Shown here: piece by piece, positions 53,817 through 62,109 of the stretch
Numbering within the stretch: the stretch's first letter is position 1
Layout: each line of letters begins with the position of its first letter
Source: Woeseiaceae bacterium
GTDB taxonomy: Bacteria; Pseudomonadota; Gammaproteobacteria; Steroidobacterales; Woeseiaceae
Length of the DNA: 64,000 nucleotides
Assembly (NCBI GenBank): GCA_028289545.1
Contig: JANQPG010000002.1
Location: 47,660-111,659 of the forward strand
Direction of reading: 5' to 3'
Translations under genes and position numbers: made by a program
Notes under the pieces: model-generated
Told to the model about the DNA's origin: nothing
Seen by the model: only the letters and a program-made list of their open reading frames with translations
The model's database searches: none

Positions 53817-54656
53817 ATGAAAGATTTACCTGATCCGATGCAAGATTTGCCAGACGCGCTGCAGGGGTCGCCGCTCGGAAAAGCGACCGACTATCCCAGC
53901 GTGTACTCGCCAGAGGTCTTGTGCCCGATTGCCCGCGAAGACAGTCGTGCCTCGCTCGGGCTCGGGGACGCCCTGCCGTTCGACGGCGCGGATCTCTGGA
54001 CGGCGTGGGAACTCACGTGGCTTACGCGCGCAGGTACTCCGCGGGCGGCGGCAGCGGACATCTGCGTTCCGGCACGCTCCCCGAACATCATCGAGTCCAA
54101 ATCGCTCAAGCTGTACCTGAACTCGTTCGCCATGAGTTCCGCGGCCACCGGGTACGATGTCGCTGCGGTCATCCGCGACGATCTGTCAGCGGCCGCCGGC
54201 GCCCCGGTTGCCGTAACGCTGAGACAGAGCGCCGCGATTGGGGAGTTACCGGGCGACTCGCTCGACGAGCAGGATATAGGCTGCTCGGTATACGACGTGG
54301 ACGCCAGCCTGCTGCGGGCTAACGATGCGGAGGTGGTGTCGGAGTGCCTGCACAGCCGACTGCTGCGCAGCCTTTGCCCGGTCACGGGTCAACCCGACTT
54401 CGGCTCGCTCGTGATTCGCTACGAAGGACCCAGAATCGCCCCGGACGCGCTACTTCGCTACATCGTCTCGTTTCGTGAGCACAACGATTTCCATGAAGCC
54501 TGTGTCGAGCGGATGTTCGTTGACCTCAAACAACGCTGCCGGCCCGAGCGGCTCAGCGTGTATGCCCGCTACCAGCGCCGCGGCGGCATCGACATCAATC
54601 CGTTTCGCTCGGATTTCGAAACGGTGCCCACCAACGCAAGGCTTTGGAACCAGTAG
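53817..54656 (+). CDS. queF: NADPH-dependent 7-cyano-7-deazaguanine reductase
   Basis: 279 residues from ATG at 53817, near E. coli QueF (282); ATG at 53784 would add 11 residues and lies before a -10-like TACACT (53805-53810). The long, two-half QueF form is clear: 'IESKSLKLYLNSFAMSS' in the first half, catalytic Cys and Asp in 'LRSLCPVTGQPDFGSL', and substrate Glu in 'NDFHEACVERMFVDL'. It reduces preQ0 to preQ1 for queuosine tRNA modification. Other queuosine genes are absent from the window. Confidence 0.95.
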   Translation: MKDLPDPMQDLPDALQGSPLGKATDYPSVYSPEVLCPIAREDSRASLGLGDALPFDGADLWTAWELTWLTRAGTPRAAAADICVPARSPNIIESKSLKLYLNSFAMSSAATGYDVAAVIRDDLSAAAGAPVAVTLRQSAAIGELPGDSLDEQDIGCSVYDVDASLLRANDAEVVSECLHSRLLRSLCPVTGQPDFGSLVIRYEGPRIAPDALLRYIVSFREHNDFHEACVERMFVDLKQRCRPERLSVYARYQRRGGIDINPFRSDFETVPTNARLWNQ

Positions 54657-54664
54657 GCGGCCTG

Positions 54665-55495
54665 TCAGTTTTCCCCGGGGTCTCCTTCGAGGTCTTCGAC
54701 ACTGAGTTCGTGCCCCCAGTCCTGCTTCGCTTCGAGGTAGCGCCGATTACTGTCGCCAACACCGGCGACGTGTTTCACGGGCGTCACGTTGACGATGCCG
54801 TGTTGCGCGAGATCTCGAATTTTCTTGGGGTTGTTGGTCAGCAGGCGGATCGGTTTGTCGCCGACGAAGTACTTGAGTAGCGCTGCCGCATCGCTGAAAT
54901 CGCGGCTGTCGACCGGCAGCCCCAGCGAACGATTGGCCTGATAGGTGTCTTCGCCGGCGTCCTGCAGAATGTAGGTAGCGGCCTTCGCCCACAGTCCAAT
55001 ACCGCGCCCCTCGTGGCCCGACATGTAGATCAGAAGCCCGCCCGCAGGGTCGTCGTCGATGCGGGCAAAAGCGTGCTCGAGCTGAGGGCCGCACTCACAG
55101 CGTTCCGAGCCGAACACATCACCGGTCAGGCAACTCGAGTGCACGCGGACCAGCGGTTCGCTCTGCGTGTCGCCGCCGCCGATAACGAGCACACTGTTTA
55201 CGGCGAGGAACGACGCCAGTCCCGCGAACAGTCGTGGAGCATTTTCTTCGCGCAGCTCCTCTGCCAGTTGATCAAGTTTGTCGAGTTCCGTGTTGCGCAC
55301 ACAGGCATACCACTCGACCTCTTTCCGGCGGCCAGCCAGATCCACCGGCAATGGAATGGGTCCCAGGATGCTGATTGTGTTGCCGCCGGCTTCCCAGCGC
55401 TCGACCGGTACGACGTTACCGTCGCGATCAATTCGGCAAAGCTTGCCCGCGGCCAGCAGGCGTTCGCGGACGCCTGGATCGAGGTACGTAAACAT
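54665..55495 (-). CDS. ribA: GTP cyclohydrolase II family protein with N-terminal extension
   Basis: 276 residues from ATG at 55495. The zinc site 'SSCLTGDVFGSERCECGPQL' and the catalytic 'YMSGHEGRGIGL' are intact, as is 'IRLLTNNPKKI'. The motif starts near residue 128, about 80 residues later than in E. coli RibA (196 residues), so a non-standard N-terminal region precedes the enzyme; it is not a DHBP synthase domain. It should open GTP for riboflavin synthesis, or could be a paralogue with another pyrimidine/purine role. It converges on queF. Confidence 0.85.
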   Translation of the reverse strand: MFTYLDPGVRERLLAAGKLCRIDRDGNVVPVERWEAGGNTISILGPIPLPVDLAGRRKEVEWYACVRNTELDKLDQLAEELREENAPRLFAGLASFLAVNSVLVIGGGDTQSEPLVRVHSSCLTGDVFGSERCECGPQLEHAFARIDDDPAGGLLIYMSGHEGRGIGLWAKAATYILQDAGEDTYQANRSLGLPVDSRDFSDAAALLKYFVGDKPIRLLTNNPKKIRDLAQHGIVNVTPVKHVAGVGDSNRRYLEAKQDWGHELSVEDLEGDPGEN

Positions 55496-55540
55496 GGCGC
55501 GGATTATGAACCCATGGCCGCCCGAAATCTGCATCGGCAC

Positions 55541-55588
55541 TTGCTGACCTGTGGGTCATTAATGTACTCTTACTGACCCAAGAGTCAG
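55541..55588. promoter_or_regulatory. Double palindrome and promoter of the TetR-exporter operon
   Basis: TGACC-N4-GGTCA (55545-55558) and CTGAC-N6-GTCAG (55573-55588) flank a promoter-like TTGCTG (55541) and TACTCT (55565-55570). Sharing of TGACC elements suggests a TetR operator that autoregulates the operon. Confidence 0.55.
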
Positions 55589-55603
55589 CAAGCAGTCCGC
55601 ACA

Positions 55604-56233
55604 ATGAGCACATCTCCCCGCTATCAGCGCCGTAAAGAGGACCGTCCCGCCGAAATTACGGCGGCGGCTTTCGAGACCTTTGCCGAAAAGGGCTATGCCA
55701 ACGCCAAGGTGGCGGACGTGGCTCGTCGCGCGGGGGTCAGCAAAGGGCTTCTCTACGTGTACTTCAAAACGAAGGAGGAGCTCTTCAAGGCCGTGGTCCG
55801 TAGCGTCGTGATTCCCCGCGTCAACGCGCTGACCGAGGCGGCCGTGAGCGACGCGGAAAGCGCCGAGGCGTTTATCCGCGGTCCGCTGCGGCAGTTCATG
55901 AAAGCCCTGCCGGGCTCGCCGATCGCGATCGTGATCAAGCTCATGATCACCGAGGGGTCGCGGCACCCGGATCTCGTGGACTTCTACTGGGACAACGTGG
56001 CTTCACGAGGTCTGGACGCCTTGCGCGCGCTCATTGCGCGCGGCGTTCGCGGCGGTGAGTTTCGCGAAACCCGCTACAGCGAATATCCACATCTGATCAT
56101 GGCGCCGGCCGTCGTTGCGGTCCTGTTCGAACTGATTTTCAAAAACCAGCGGGTGAACAGCGACGAGTTGATCGACAGCCACATCGACATCCTGCTCGAG
56201 AATCTCTCCGTCAGCGGGAGGGCAGAGACATGA
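55604..56233 (+). CDS. TetR/AcrR family regulator of the exporter operon
   Basis: 209 residues with the N-terminal TetR helix-turn-helix: 'ITAAAFETFAEKGYANAKVA' then 'AGVSKGLLYVYFKTKEELF'. The ligand domain includes 'LIMAPAVVAVLFELIFKNQ'. Its stop overlaps the adaptor ATG (ATGA), so it is the first gene of a four-gene operon that resembles ybiH-ybhGFSR of E. coli. It should repress the exporter until a toxic ligand binds. Confidence 0.92.
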   Translation: MSTSPRYQRRKEDRPAEITAAAFETFAEKGYANAKVADVARRAGVSKGLLYVYFKTKEELFKAVVRSVVIPRVNALTEAAVSDAESAEAFIRGPLRQFMKALPGSPIAIVIKLMITEGSRHPDLVDFYWDNVASRGLDALRALIARGVRGGEFRETRYSEYPHLIMAPAVVAVLFELIFKNQRVNSDELIDSHIDILLENLSVSGRAET

Positions 56234-57213
56234 AAACCCCAACTCGCATAACGTCGTCCTTCGTGTTGTCGATTCTGGCTGGCCTCGCTACCGTCGGCTG
56301 CGACAGTGACGCCAACCAAACGCGCATCGTCGGCGAACTCGCCTCCGACCGCATCGAACTCGTTGCCGAAACGACGGAGCCGATCACTTGGATCTGGGTC
56401 GACGAAGGCACAGCCGTGAGCGCCGGCGACCTCCTGGTTTCACAGGACCCGGACCGAGCGACCTTGCGCCTGGCCGAATCGGAAGCGGCCCTCCGAGAGG
56501 CCCGGGGCCGGCTCGACGAACTGCTGCGTGGCCCCCGCGCGGAACGTATTGCTGCCGCCCGGGCCAATCTCGAAGGCGCGGAAAAAGATCTCGTGTTCCG
56601 TCAGGCGGAGTACGAACGCACGCGCGAAGTGGCGGCGAGAGACCTTGCGTCCCCGGAAGAGCTCGACCGCGCGCTGGCGGAGCTTGACGCCGCGACCGCC
56701 GCGGTCGACCTGCGGCGCGCGGAGCTGGCCGAACAGCTCGCCGGAACGACCGTCGAAGAGCTGGCGCAGGCCGAGGCCAGCGTCGACCAGGCTGTTGCCA
56801 GGGTCGACGGCGCCCGCCTCGACCTCGAGCGCCACGAGATCCGCGCGCCTGTCGACGGCATCGTCGACAGCCGCCTGTTCGAAGCCGGCGAACGGCCGGT
56901 AGCCGGTCAGCCGGTACTCGTGATGCTGGCCGGTCACCAGGCGCACGCACGCGTCTACGTCCCGGAGCAGGTCCGCGTGCAGCTCAAGCCCGGCAGTAAA
57001 GCCACGTTGTACGTTGACGGCCTGGACTCGGCGCTTGCCGGCACGGTTCGCTGGGTGGCGAGTGAGGCCGCCTTCACGCCCTACTACGCGCTGACCGAGC
57101 GCGACCGCGGACGCTTGAGCTACGCCGCCAAGATCGACATCGACGAGTCCATCGAACGGCTACCCGACGGCGTGCCTCTCGAGGCCGATCTGCACACGGG
57201 TACAGTGCCGTGA
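56230..57213 (+). CDS. HlyD/MFP-type efflux adaptor, probable lipoprotein
   Basis: 327 residues. The N-terminus has a signal peptide ending 'LATVGC', a plausible though imperfect lipobox. It is followed by a lipoyl half ('ITWIWVDEGTAVSAGDLLVS'), a long coiled-coil hairpin (about 75-185, Ala/Glu/Arg-rich) and the second lipoyl half ('HEIRAPVDGIVDSRLFEAGE'), then a beta-barrel domain. It is YbhG-like and should bridge the ABC pump to an outer-membrane channel. The stop overlaps the ATPase gene (GTGA). Confidence 0.9.
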   Translation: MKTPTRITSSFVLSILAGLATVGCDSDANQTRIVGELASDRIELVAETTEPITWIWVDEGTAVSAGDLLVSQDPDRATLRLAESEAALREARGRLDELLRGPRAERIAAARANLEGAEKDLVFRQAEYERTREVAARDLASPEELDRALAELDAATAAVDLRRAELAEQLAGTTVEELAQAEASVDQAVARVDGARLDLERHEIRAPVDGIVDSRLFEAGERPVAGQPVLVMLAGHQAHARVYVPEQVRVQLKPGSKATLYVDGLDSALAGTVRWVASEAAFTPYYALTERDRGRLSYAAKIDIDESIERLPDGVPLEADLHTGTVP

Positions 57214-58151
57214 GCGAACCCTGTGCCATCGAAGCCCGGGCTCTGAGCAAACACTTCGGCTCCCTGGTAGCCGTCGACAAGCTGGACCTCGACGTCCCGC
57301 GCGGCCGCATCTACGGTTTTCTCGGACCCAACGGCTGCGGCAAATCCACCACGATTCGCATGCTGTGTGGCCTGCTGACGCCGACCAGCGGTCGCGCAAC
57401 GGTGCTGGGCATCGAGGTGCCGGGGGACGCGGCCGCGCTGAAAGCGCGAATTGGCTACATGACGCAAAAGTTTTCGTTGTTCGGCGACATGACAAACTAC
57501 GAAAACCTGCAATTTATTGCGGAGATTTATTCCTATCCGCGGGCGGACCGCGAACGCCGCATTAACGAACTGCTCGAACGCTACGACCTTGCCGATCGGC
57601 GCAAGCAATTGGCCGGCACGATGAGCGGCGGCCAGAAGCAGCGCCTCGCACTGGCGTGCGCCGTACTCCACAAGCCCGACCTGCTGCTGCTGGACGAACC
57701 GACGAGCGCCGTCGACCCACAGAGCCGTCGGGACTTCTGGGCAAAACTCTTCGAGCTTGCCGAGGCAGGCACAACCATTCTCGTCTCCACGCACTACATG
57801 GACGAAGCGGAACGCTGTCATCGACTGGCGATCCTCGACCGCGGCGTCAAGGTTGCGGACGGCACGCCGCAGGAACTCAAGGAAAACACCGGGATGCACG
57901 TCGTCGAGGTGCTCGCGGACGATCCGTTTGCCGCGCAGAAGCTCGTCGATACCGTACCCGGCGTGGTCAGCGTCACCCAGTTGGGCATCCGGCTGCGGGT
58001 GTTGATCCCGGACTCGATCGAGGACCCGGTCGAGCGCGTTGCCGCCCGGCTCAAGCAGGGTAATCTCGCGGCCAGCGCCACGCTGTCCGCCGCCGGCCTG
58101 GAAGACGTATTTGTCGCGGTAACGCTCAAACCCGAACGGGTGGCTGCATGA
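57210..58151 (+). CDS. ABC exporter ATP-binding protein
   Basis: 313 residues from GTG at 57210. Walker A 'GPNGCGKSTTIRML', signature 'TMSGGQKQRLALACAV', Walker B 'LLLLDEPTSAVDP' and the switch His in 'LVSTHYMDEAERC' are complete. The CcmA/DrrA-type C-terminal extension follows. It contains one nucleotide domain, unlike E. coli YbhF, which has two, so it must dimerise. It powers export of a hydrophobic or drug-like substrate. Confidence 0.95.
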   Translation: MSEPCAIEARALSKHFGSLVAVDKLDLDVPRGRIYGFLGPNGCGKSTTIRMLCGLLTPTSGRATVLGIEVPGDAAALKARIGYMTQKFSLFGDMTNYENLQFIAEIYSYPRADRERRINELLERYDLADRRKQLAGTMSGGQKQRLALACAVLHKPDLLLLDEPTSAVDPQSRRDFWAKLFELAEAGTTILVSTHYMDEAERCHRLAILDRGVKVADGTPQELKENTGMHVVEVLADDPFAAQKLVDTVPGVVSVTQLGIRLRVLIPDSIEDPVERVAARLKQGNLAASATLSAAGLEDVFVAVTLKPERVAA

Positions 58152-59251
58152 AGAACAGCCTCTCGCGGCTGGGCGCAATCGTGCGCAAAGAGGTTCGACA
58201 GCTGCGTCGCGACCGTCTGACGTTCGGCATGGTTGTCGGCTTGCCGATCATCCAGATGCTGTTGTTCGGCTACGCCATCAACACCGACGTGCGAAATCTC
58301 AAGACGGCCTTCGCGGACGAGGCGGACACGCACCTGTCGAGGGAATTCATTGCGAACCTGAAACAAAGCCAGGTTGCCGACGTTCGCTACCGGAGCAGCT
58401 CGCCGGCGGAGCTGGAGGAACTCCTGCGGCAGGGACGGATCTCGATTGGTGTACACATCCCCCGCGACTTCGACCGACGCATTGTCGATCGCGAACGCGC
58501 CGCCGTGCATCTCCTCGTGGACGGCAGCGACCCGACAATACTGAGTGTCGCCAACCAGCTCCGCTCGATGCCGGTCGGTTTCGACAGTACGCCGCCGGCC
58601 GCAGACTCCGTGGGCGCCGTCGAGGTTCGCCCGTACTACAATCCCGAGCGCCGCACGCCGGTCAATATCGTGCCCGGGCTCATGGGCATTATCCTGACGA
58701 TGACCATGATGCTGTTCACCGCAGTGGCGATCGTTCGCGAGCGCGAACGCGGCAACCTCGAACTGTTGATCAACACGCCGGTGAGCTCTGCGGAACTCAT
58801 GATCGGCAAGGTTATCCCCTACATACTGATCGGCATGCTGCAGCTCGCGCTGATCTTGGGCGTTGGCGATCTCCTGTTCAACGTGCCGGTACGCGGCAGC
58901 ATCGTTGACCTGTATCTCGCCGCTTCGCTGTTCATCGCCGCCAACCTCGCGCTCGGGCTGCTGATCTCGACCTTGGCGAGCACTCAGTTCCAGGCCATGC
59001 AGATGACCGTGTTCATACTGCTGCCGTCGATCCTCCTGTCGGGCTTCATGTTTCCTTTCGACGGCATGCCGCGCTTTGCCCAACTGCTGGGTGAACTGCT
59101 GCCGACAACACACTTCATACGTCTCACGCGGGGTATCATGTTGCGCGAGGCCGGCATCGTGGAGCTCTATCCGGCGGTCATTGCCCTCGCCGCGTTTGCG
59201 GCCGTGGCATTGACGCTGGCCGCGTCCCGCTTCAGCAAGCGGCTCGACTAG
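58148..59251 (+). CDS. ABC-2 type permease
   Basis: 367 residues, overlapping the ATPase gene by ATGA. One membrane helix near residue 30 ('MVVGLPIIQMLLFGYAI') is followed by a large periplasmic domain and five C-terminal helices including 'GIILTMTMMLFTAVAIVRER' and 'LPSILLSGFMFPFDGMPRFAQ'. It is YbhS/YbhR-like. Only one permease is encoded, so a homodimer is expected. Confidence 0.93.
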   Translation: MKNSLSRLGAIVRKEVRQLRRDRLTFGMVVGLPIIQMLLFGYAINTDVRNLKTAFADEADTHLSREFIANLKQSQVADVRYRSSSPAELEELLRQGRISIGVHIPRDFDRRIVDRERAAVHLLVDGSDPTILSVANQLRSMPVGFDSTPPAADSVGAVEVRPYYNPERRTPVNIVPGLMGIILTMTMMLFTAVAIVRERERGNLELLINTPVSSAELMIGKVIPYILIGMLQLALILGVGDLLFNVPVRGSIVDLYLAASLFIAANLALGLLISTLASTQFQAMQMTVFILLPSILLSGFMFPFDGMPRFAQLLGELLPTTHFIRLTRGIMLREAGIVELYPAVIALAAFAAVALTLAASRFSKRLD

Positions 59252-59393
59252 GCGCTGCTGACGAACACGAACAAGACGCATTCGAATAGTGTCCAACCGG
59301 GTCAATGAGGTTTGTGTCCGGTTACGCGCTTCGCCATAATTCGGTTTGGCTCCGGTCCGGGAGCCTGCTCATCCGTCGGAGGTCCTCCCCGCC

Positions 59394-60032
59394 ATGCAGT
59401 CAGAGCAAGTCGAACCCAAGGTCTTTATCGTCGACGACGACTCAGCAATCCGCGTCGCCATGCAGGCGCTCATGGAATCCGTCGATTTGCCGCACGAGAT
59501 TCTCGCGAGCGCGGACAGTTTTCTGGAGAAATACGGCGACGATCCCGGACCCGGGTGCCTCGTCCTGGACATCCGCATGCCGGGCCTGGGTGGTCTCGAG
59601 CTGCAGGACGAGCTGCTGCGCCGGGACAACTCGATGCCGATCATTTTTATTACCGGGCACGGCGACGTGCCCATGGCGGTCGAGGCCATGCGCAAGGGTG
59701 CGGTCGATTTTATTCAGAAACCCTTTCGCGATCAGGAGCTTCTCGACCGCGTGCACAAGGCCTTACGTACCGACGAGGAACGCCGCAGCGAGGCTCGCCG
59801 AGTTGGTGAAGTCAGAAAGCTGGTCGAACGGCTGACGCAGCGCGAGCGTGAGGTTTTCGACCTAGTCGTCACGGGCAAGCCCAACAAGGTCATCGCCTAC
59901 GAACTCGGCGTCAGCCAACGCACGGTCGAGATTCATCGTGCGCGGGTCATGGAAAAGATGAAAGCGCGCTCACTGGCTGATCTCGTGCGCATGCAACTCG
60001 CCTGCGCCGCGGGTGATAAGAAGGAGAGCTGA
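59394..60032 (+). CDS. FixJ-family response regulator
   Basis: 212 residues from ATG at 59394, with GGAGGT about ten bases upstream; a frame start at 59346 lies upstream of that site. The receiver keeps acidic residues in 'VFIVDDDSAIR', phospho-Asp in 'LVLDIRMPGLGG', Thr in 'FITGHGDVP' and Lys in 'IQKPFRD'. The C-terminal LuxR-type helix-turn-helix is 'LTQREREVFDLVVTGKPNKV' and 'LGVSQRTVEIHRARV'. The PAS kinase at 62.1-63.7 kb is a likely partner, with stress genes in between. Confidence 0.93.
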   Translation: MQSEQVEPKVFIVDDDSAIRVAMQALMESVDLPHEILASADSFLEKYGDDPGPGCLVLDIRMPGLGGLELQDELLRRDNSMPIIFITGHGDVPMAVEAMRKGAVDFIQKPFRDQELLDRVHKALRTDEERRSEARRVGEVRKLVERLTQREREVFDLVVTGKPNKVIAYELGVSQRTVEIHRARVMEKMKARSLADLVRMQLACAAGDKKES

Positions 60033-60065
60033 ACAGCGAGGGCTCCGCGGCGGCTTTCGGATCCC

Positions 60066-60404
60066 TTAAATCCTCTCGGCCTCGTTGGCACAGTCGATAC
60101 AGCGCTCGGCCAACGGCGCAGCGACGAGCCGCGCCTCGGGTATGCTGTCGCCGCAGTCCAGGCAGCGTCCAAACTCCCCCGCGGTGATCCGCTCCAGTGC
60201 GGCCGCAATTTTCTTGAGCTCTTCGGTCGCCTCGTTGCCAAGTGCGTCGACGACGTCGCGATCCTCGAGTTCTTTCGCCATCTCCGCAGAATCCGCGTTG
60301 AAGCCGCGCCGAACGTTGGCCTTTATGCGCTCGAGCCGATCTTCCAGGAGCCCCTTCTGGGCTTCGAGCTCTTCTCGTATTCCGTCGAGCCGCGGTTCAG
60401 GCAT
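60066..60404 (-). CDS. DksA/TraR family zinc-finger RNA polymerase-binding protein
   Basis: 112 residues, shorter than E. coli DksA (151). A helical coiled coil carries at its tip a DxxDA motif ('RDVVDALGNEA'), needed in DksA to act on the polymerase active site. The C4 zinc finger is 'CLDCGDSIPEARLVAAPLAE' followed by 'RCIDC'. It should enter the RNA polymerase secondary channel and modulate stress or stringent transcription. It is probably a second paralogue, given its size. Confidence 0.9.
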   Translation of the reverse strand: MPEPRLDGIREELEAQKGLLEDRLERIKANVRRGFNADSAEMAKELEDRDVVDALGNEATEELKKIAAALERITAGEFGRCLDCGDSIPEARLVAAPLAERCIDCANEAERI

Positions 60405-60608
60405 GTCGATCTCACGTCCACAAACTCCCTGAACAGACTAGTCCGCCCGTAAAGAAACGGTAATCCGTAAATTCACTTACCACGGGATAGGTAAAAACCG
60501 AGCAGTTCTAGGGATGTCGCCTGATACAGGCCGCGGGGGCACAGTCCTATGCTCTGAGTTCGCAGAAAAACCGCCTTAACTCCTAATATCTATTTCACGG
60601 GTACAGTC

Positions 60609-61571
60609 ATGCAGAACATTGCCAAGATCCTCTCGGTCATTGACCCGACAGTTAAAGACCAGCCCGCCATGCGAAGGGCCGCCGATCTCGCAAAGGCAAC
60701 GGGCGCCGACCTGGAGCTGTTGGTCTGTTACTACAACGAATACCTGAGCGGCGACCGGCTCTTCGATTCCCCGTCGCTCGCCAAGGCCCGCGCCGAAGTC
60801 ATGGCGAATCACGAAAAGAGTCTGGAAATGCTTGCGGAACCGATTCGCAATGACGGTGTAGTCGTTACGACGTCTGCTACCTGGGATCATCCGCTGTACG
60901 AAGGGATAGTCCGGCACGCCGTCGAAATCGGCGCCAATATCGTCTTCAAAGACACACACCATCATTCCGCCGTGACCAGCGCAATTTTGTCGCATACGGA
61001 CTGGGATCTGATTCGCACCTGCCCGGTGCCGCTGTGGTTGGTAAAACCGGGCGACTTCAGCGAACGGCCAATTTTTCTCTCCGCCATCGATCCCATGAAC
61101 CGCCACGACAAACCCGCTGCGCTCGACGACGAAATCATCAAGACCGCAGACCAGATGGCGCAGAGCCTGGGCGGCGAGACCTACGCGTTTCACAGCTACG
61201 ACCCGCAAATAGCCGTTGCGACGGCAACCGCCAACGCTTACATCCCGGTGTCACTGCCGTTCGACGAAATCGAAAAGCAAATGCGCGAGGACCACGAAAA
61301 GCGGTTCCGTGAGATCGTCAGCTTCCACGGCATCAGCGCGGACCATGCCATCCTCGCGTCAGGCGTGACTCACGAGGAGCTGCCCCGGGTTGCTGATGAA
61401 ATCTCCGCTTCGGTGGTTGTCATGGGCGCAGTGGCCAGAAATCGCTGGAAGCGGTTGTTCATCGGCGCAACAGCCGAACGCACGCTGGAGCATCTGCCGT
61501 GTGATCTGCTGATCGTGAAACCGGACTGGTTTCACACGCCGGTGGACCTGGAAAAACACGAGGCCGCCTGA
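60609..61571 (+). CDS. Tandem universal stress protein (UspE-like)
   Basis: 320 residues with two UspA domains. The first starts 'ILSVIDPTVKDQPAMRRAAD' and the second 'IFLSAIDPMNRHDKPAALDD' (written here in 20-residue pieces). The C-terminal 'VVMGAVARNRWKRLFIGATA' carries the G-2x-G-9x-G(S/T)-like nucleotide loop. UspE-type proteins respond to stasis, oxygen limitation and DNA damage. A -10-like TAATAT lies at 60584-60589. Placement beside FixJ, DksA-like and kinase genes suggests a stress or redox regulon. Confidence 0.93.
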   Translation: MQNIAKILSVIDPTVKDQPAMRRAADLAKATGADLELLVCYYNEYLSGDRLFDSPSLAKARAEVMANHEKSLEMLAEPIRNDGVVVTTSATWDHPLYEGIVRHAVEIGANIVFKDTHHHSAVTSAILSHTDWDLIRTCPVPLWLVKPGDFSERPIFLSAIDPMNRHDKPAALDDEIIKTADQMAQSLGGETYAFHSYDPQIAVATATANAYIPVSLPFDEIEKQMREDHEKRFREIVSFHGISADHAILASGVTHEELPRVADEISASVVVMGAVARNRWKRLFIGATAERTLEHLPCDLLIVKPDWFHTPVDLEKHEAA

Positions 61572-61588
61572 GGACACGTTACGGAACT

Positions 61589-61629
61589 CGCCGCGATCGG
61601 GCGCATCTCCCGATCGCGCGGCGGGTTTC
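61589..61629 (+). terminator. Probable terminator after the universal stress gene
   Basis: A long hairpin has left arm 61589-61601 (CGCCGCGATCGGG) and right arm 61609-61623, pairing with a two-base bulge around a 7-base loop. The following tract is T-poor (GGTTTCTC), so efficiency is uncertain. Confidence 0.5.
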
Positions 61630-61684
61630 TCGCAGCGCCACGAAGACTTACACTCCCGCGCACGTCACGCGCGAGCGATAAGTC

Positions 61685-62077
61685 ATGGTCTCCTACTCCG
61701 TTCTGAAATCCGTCCACGCCGTAACGGCGCTCGTCAGTATTCTGGGCTTCCTCCTGCGCGGCTACTGGATGCTGAGCGCCAATCCCGCCCTCGACGCCAG
61801 GCTGACGAGGATTTTGCCGCACGTCATCGATACGCTGTTCCTCGTCACCGGCATACTGCTGCTCGTGCAGCTGGGGGGTGGCGCGCTCAGCAGCGCGTGG
61901 ATGCTCTGCAAGATCGCAGGACTCGTCGTCTACATCGTGCTGGGCACGATTGCGATCAAGCGCGGCAAGACCCGAGACGTGCGCACAGCGGCGCTGGCGG
62001 CCGCGTTGCTGGTGTTTGCCTACATCTACGGTGTAGCGCTCTCGAAGTCGCCCGCGAGCTGGATCAGCCTGATTTGA
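61685..62077 (+). CDS. SirB2/YchQ family membrane protein
   Basis: 130 residues with four membrane helices. 'YSVLKSVHAVTALVSILGF' opens it, then 'LPHVIDTLFLVTGILLLVQL' and 'WMLCKIAGLVVYIVLGTIAI', the usual SirB2 pattern. The function is unknown; in enterobacteria the gene sits near prmC and kdsA. Here it follows the universal stress gene. Confidence 0.9.
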   Translation: MVSYSVLKSVHAVTALVSILGFLLRGYWMLSANPALDARLTRILPHVIDTLFLVTGILLLVQLGGGALSSAWMLCKIAGLVVYIVLGTIAIKRGKTRDVRTAALAAALLVFAYIYGVALSKSPASWISLI

Positions 62078-62109
62078 CGTCCTGCCCTGGGAACCGGGGC
62101 CGGCGCGAT

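Noticed and set aside
53784..54656. Loss of the catalytic Cys in QueF
   Set aside because: I first aligned a different segment. The true site, 'LCPVTGQPDFG', has both the Cys and the Asp.
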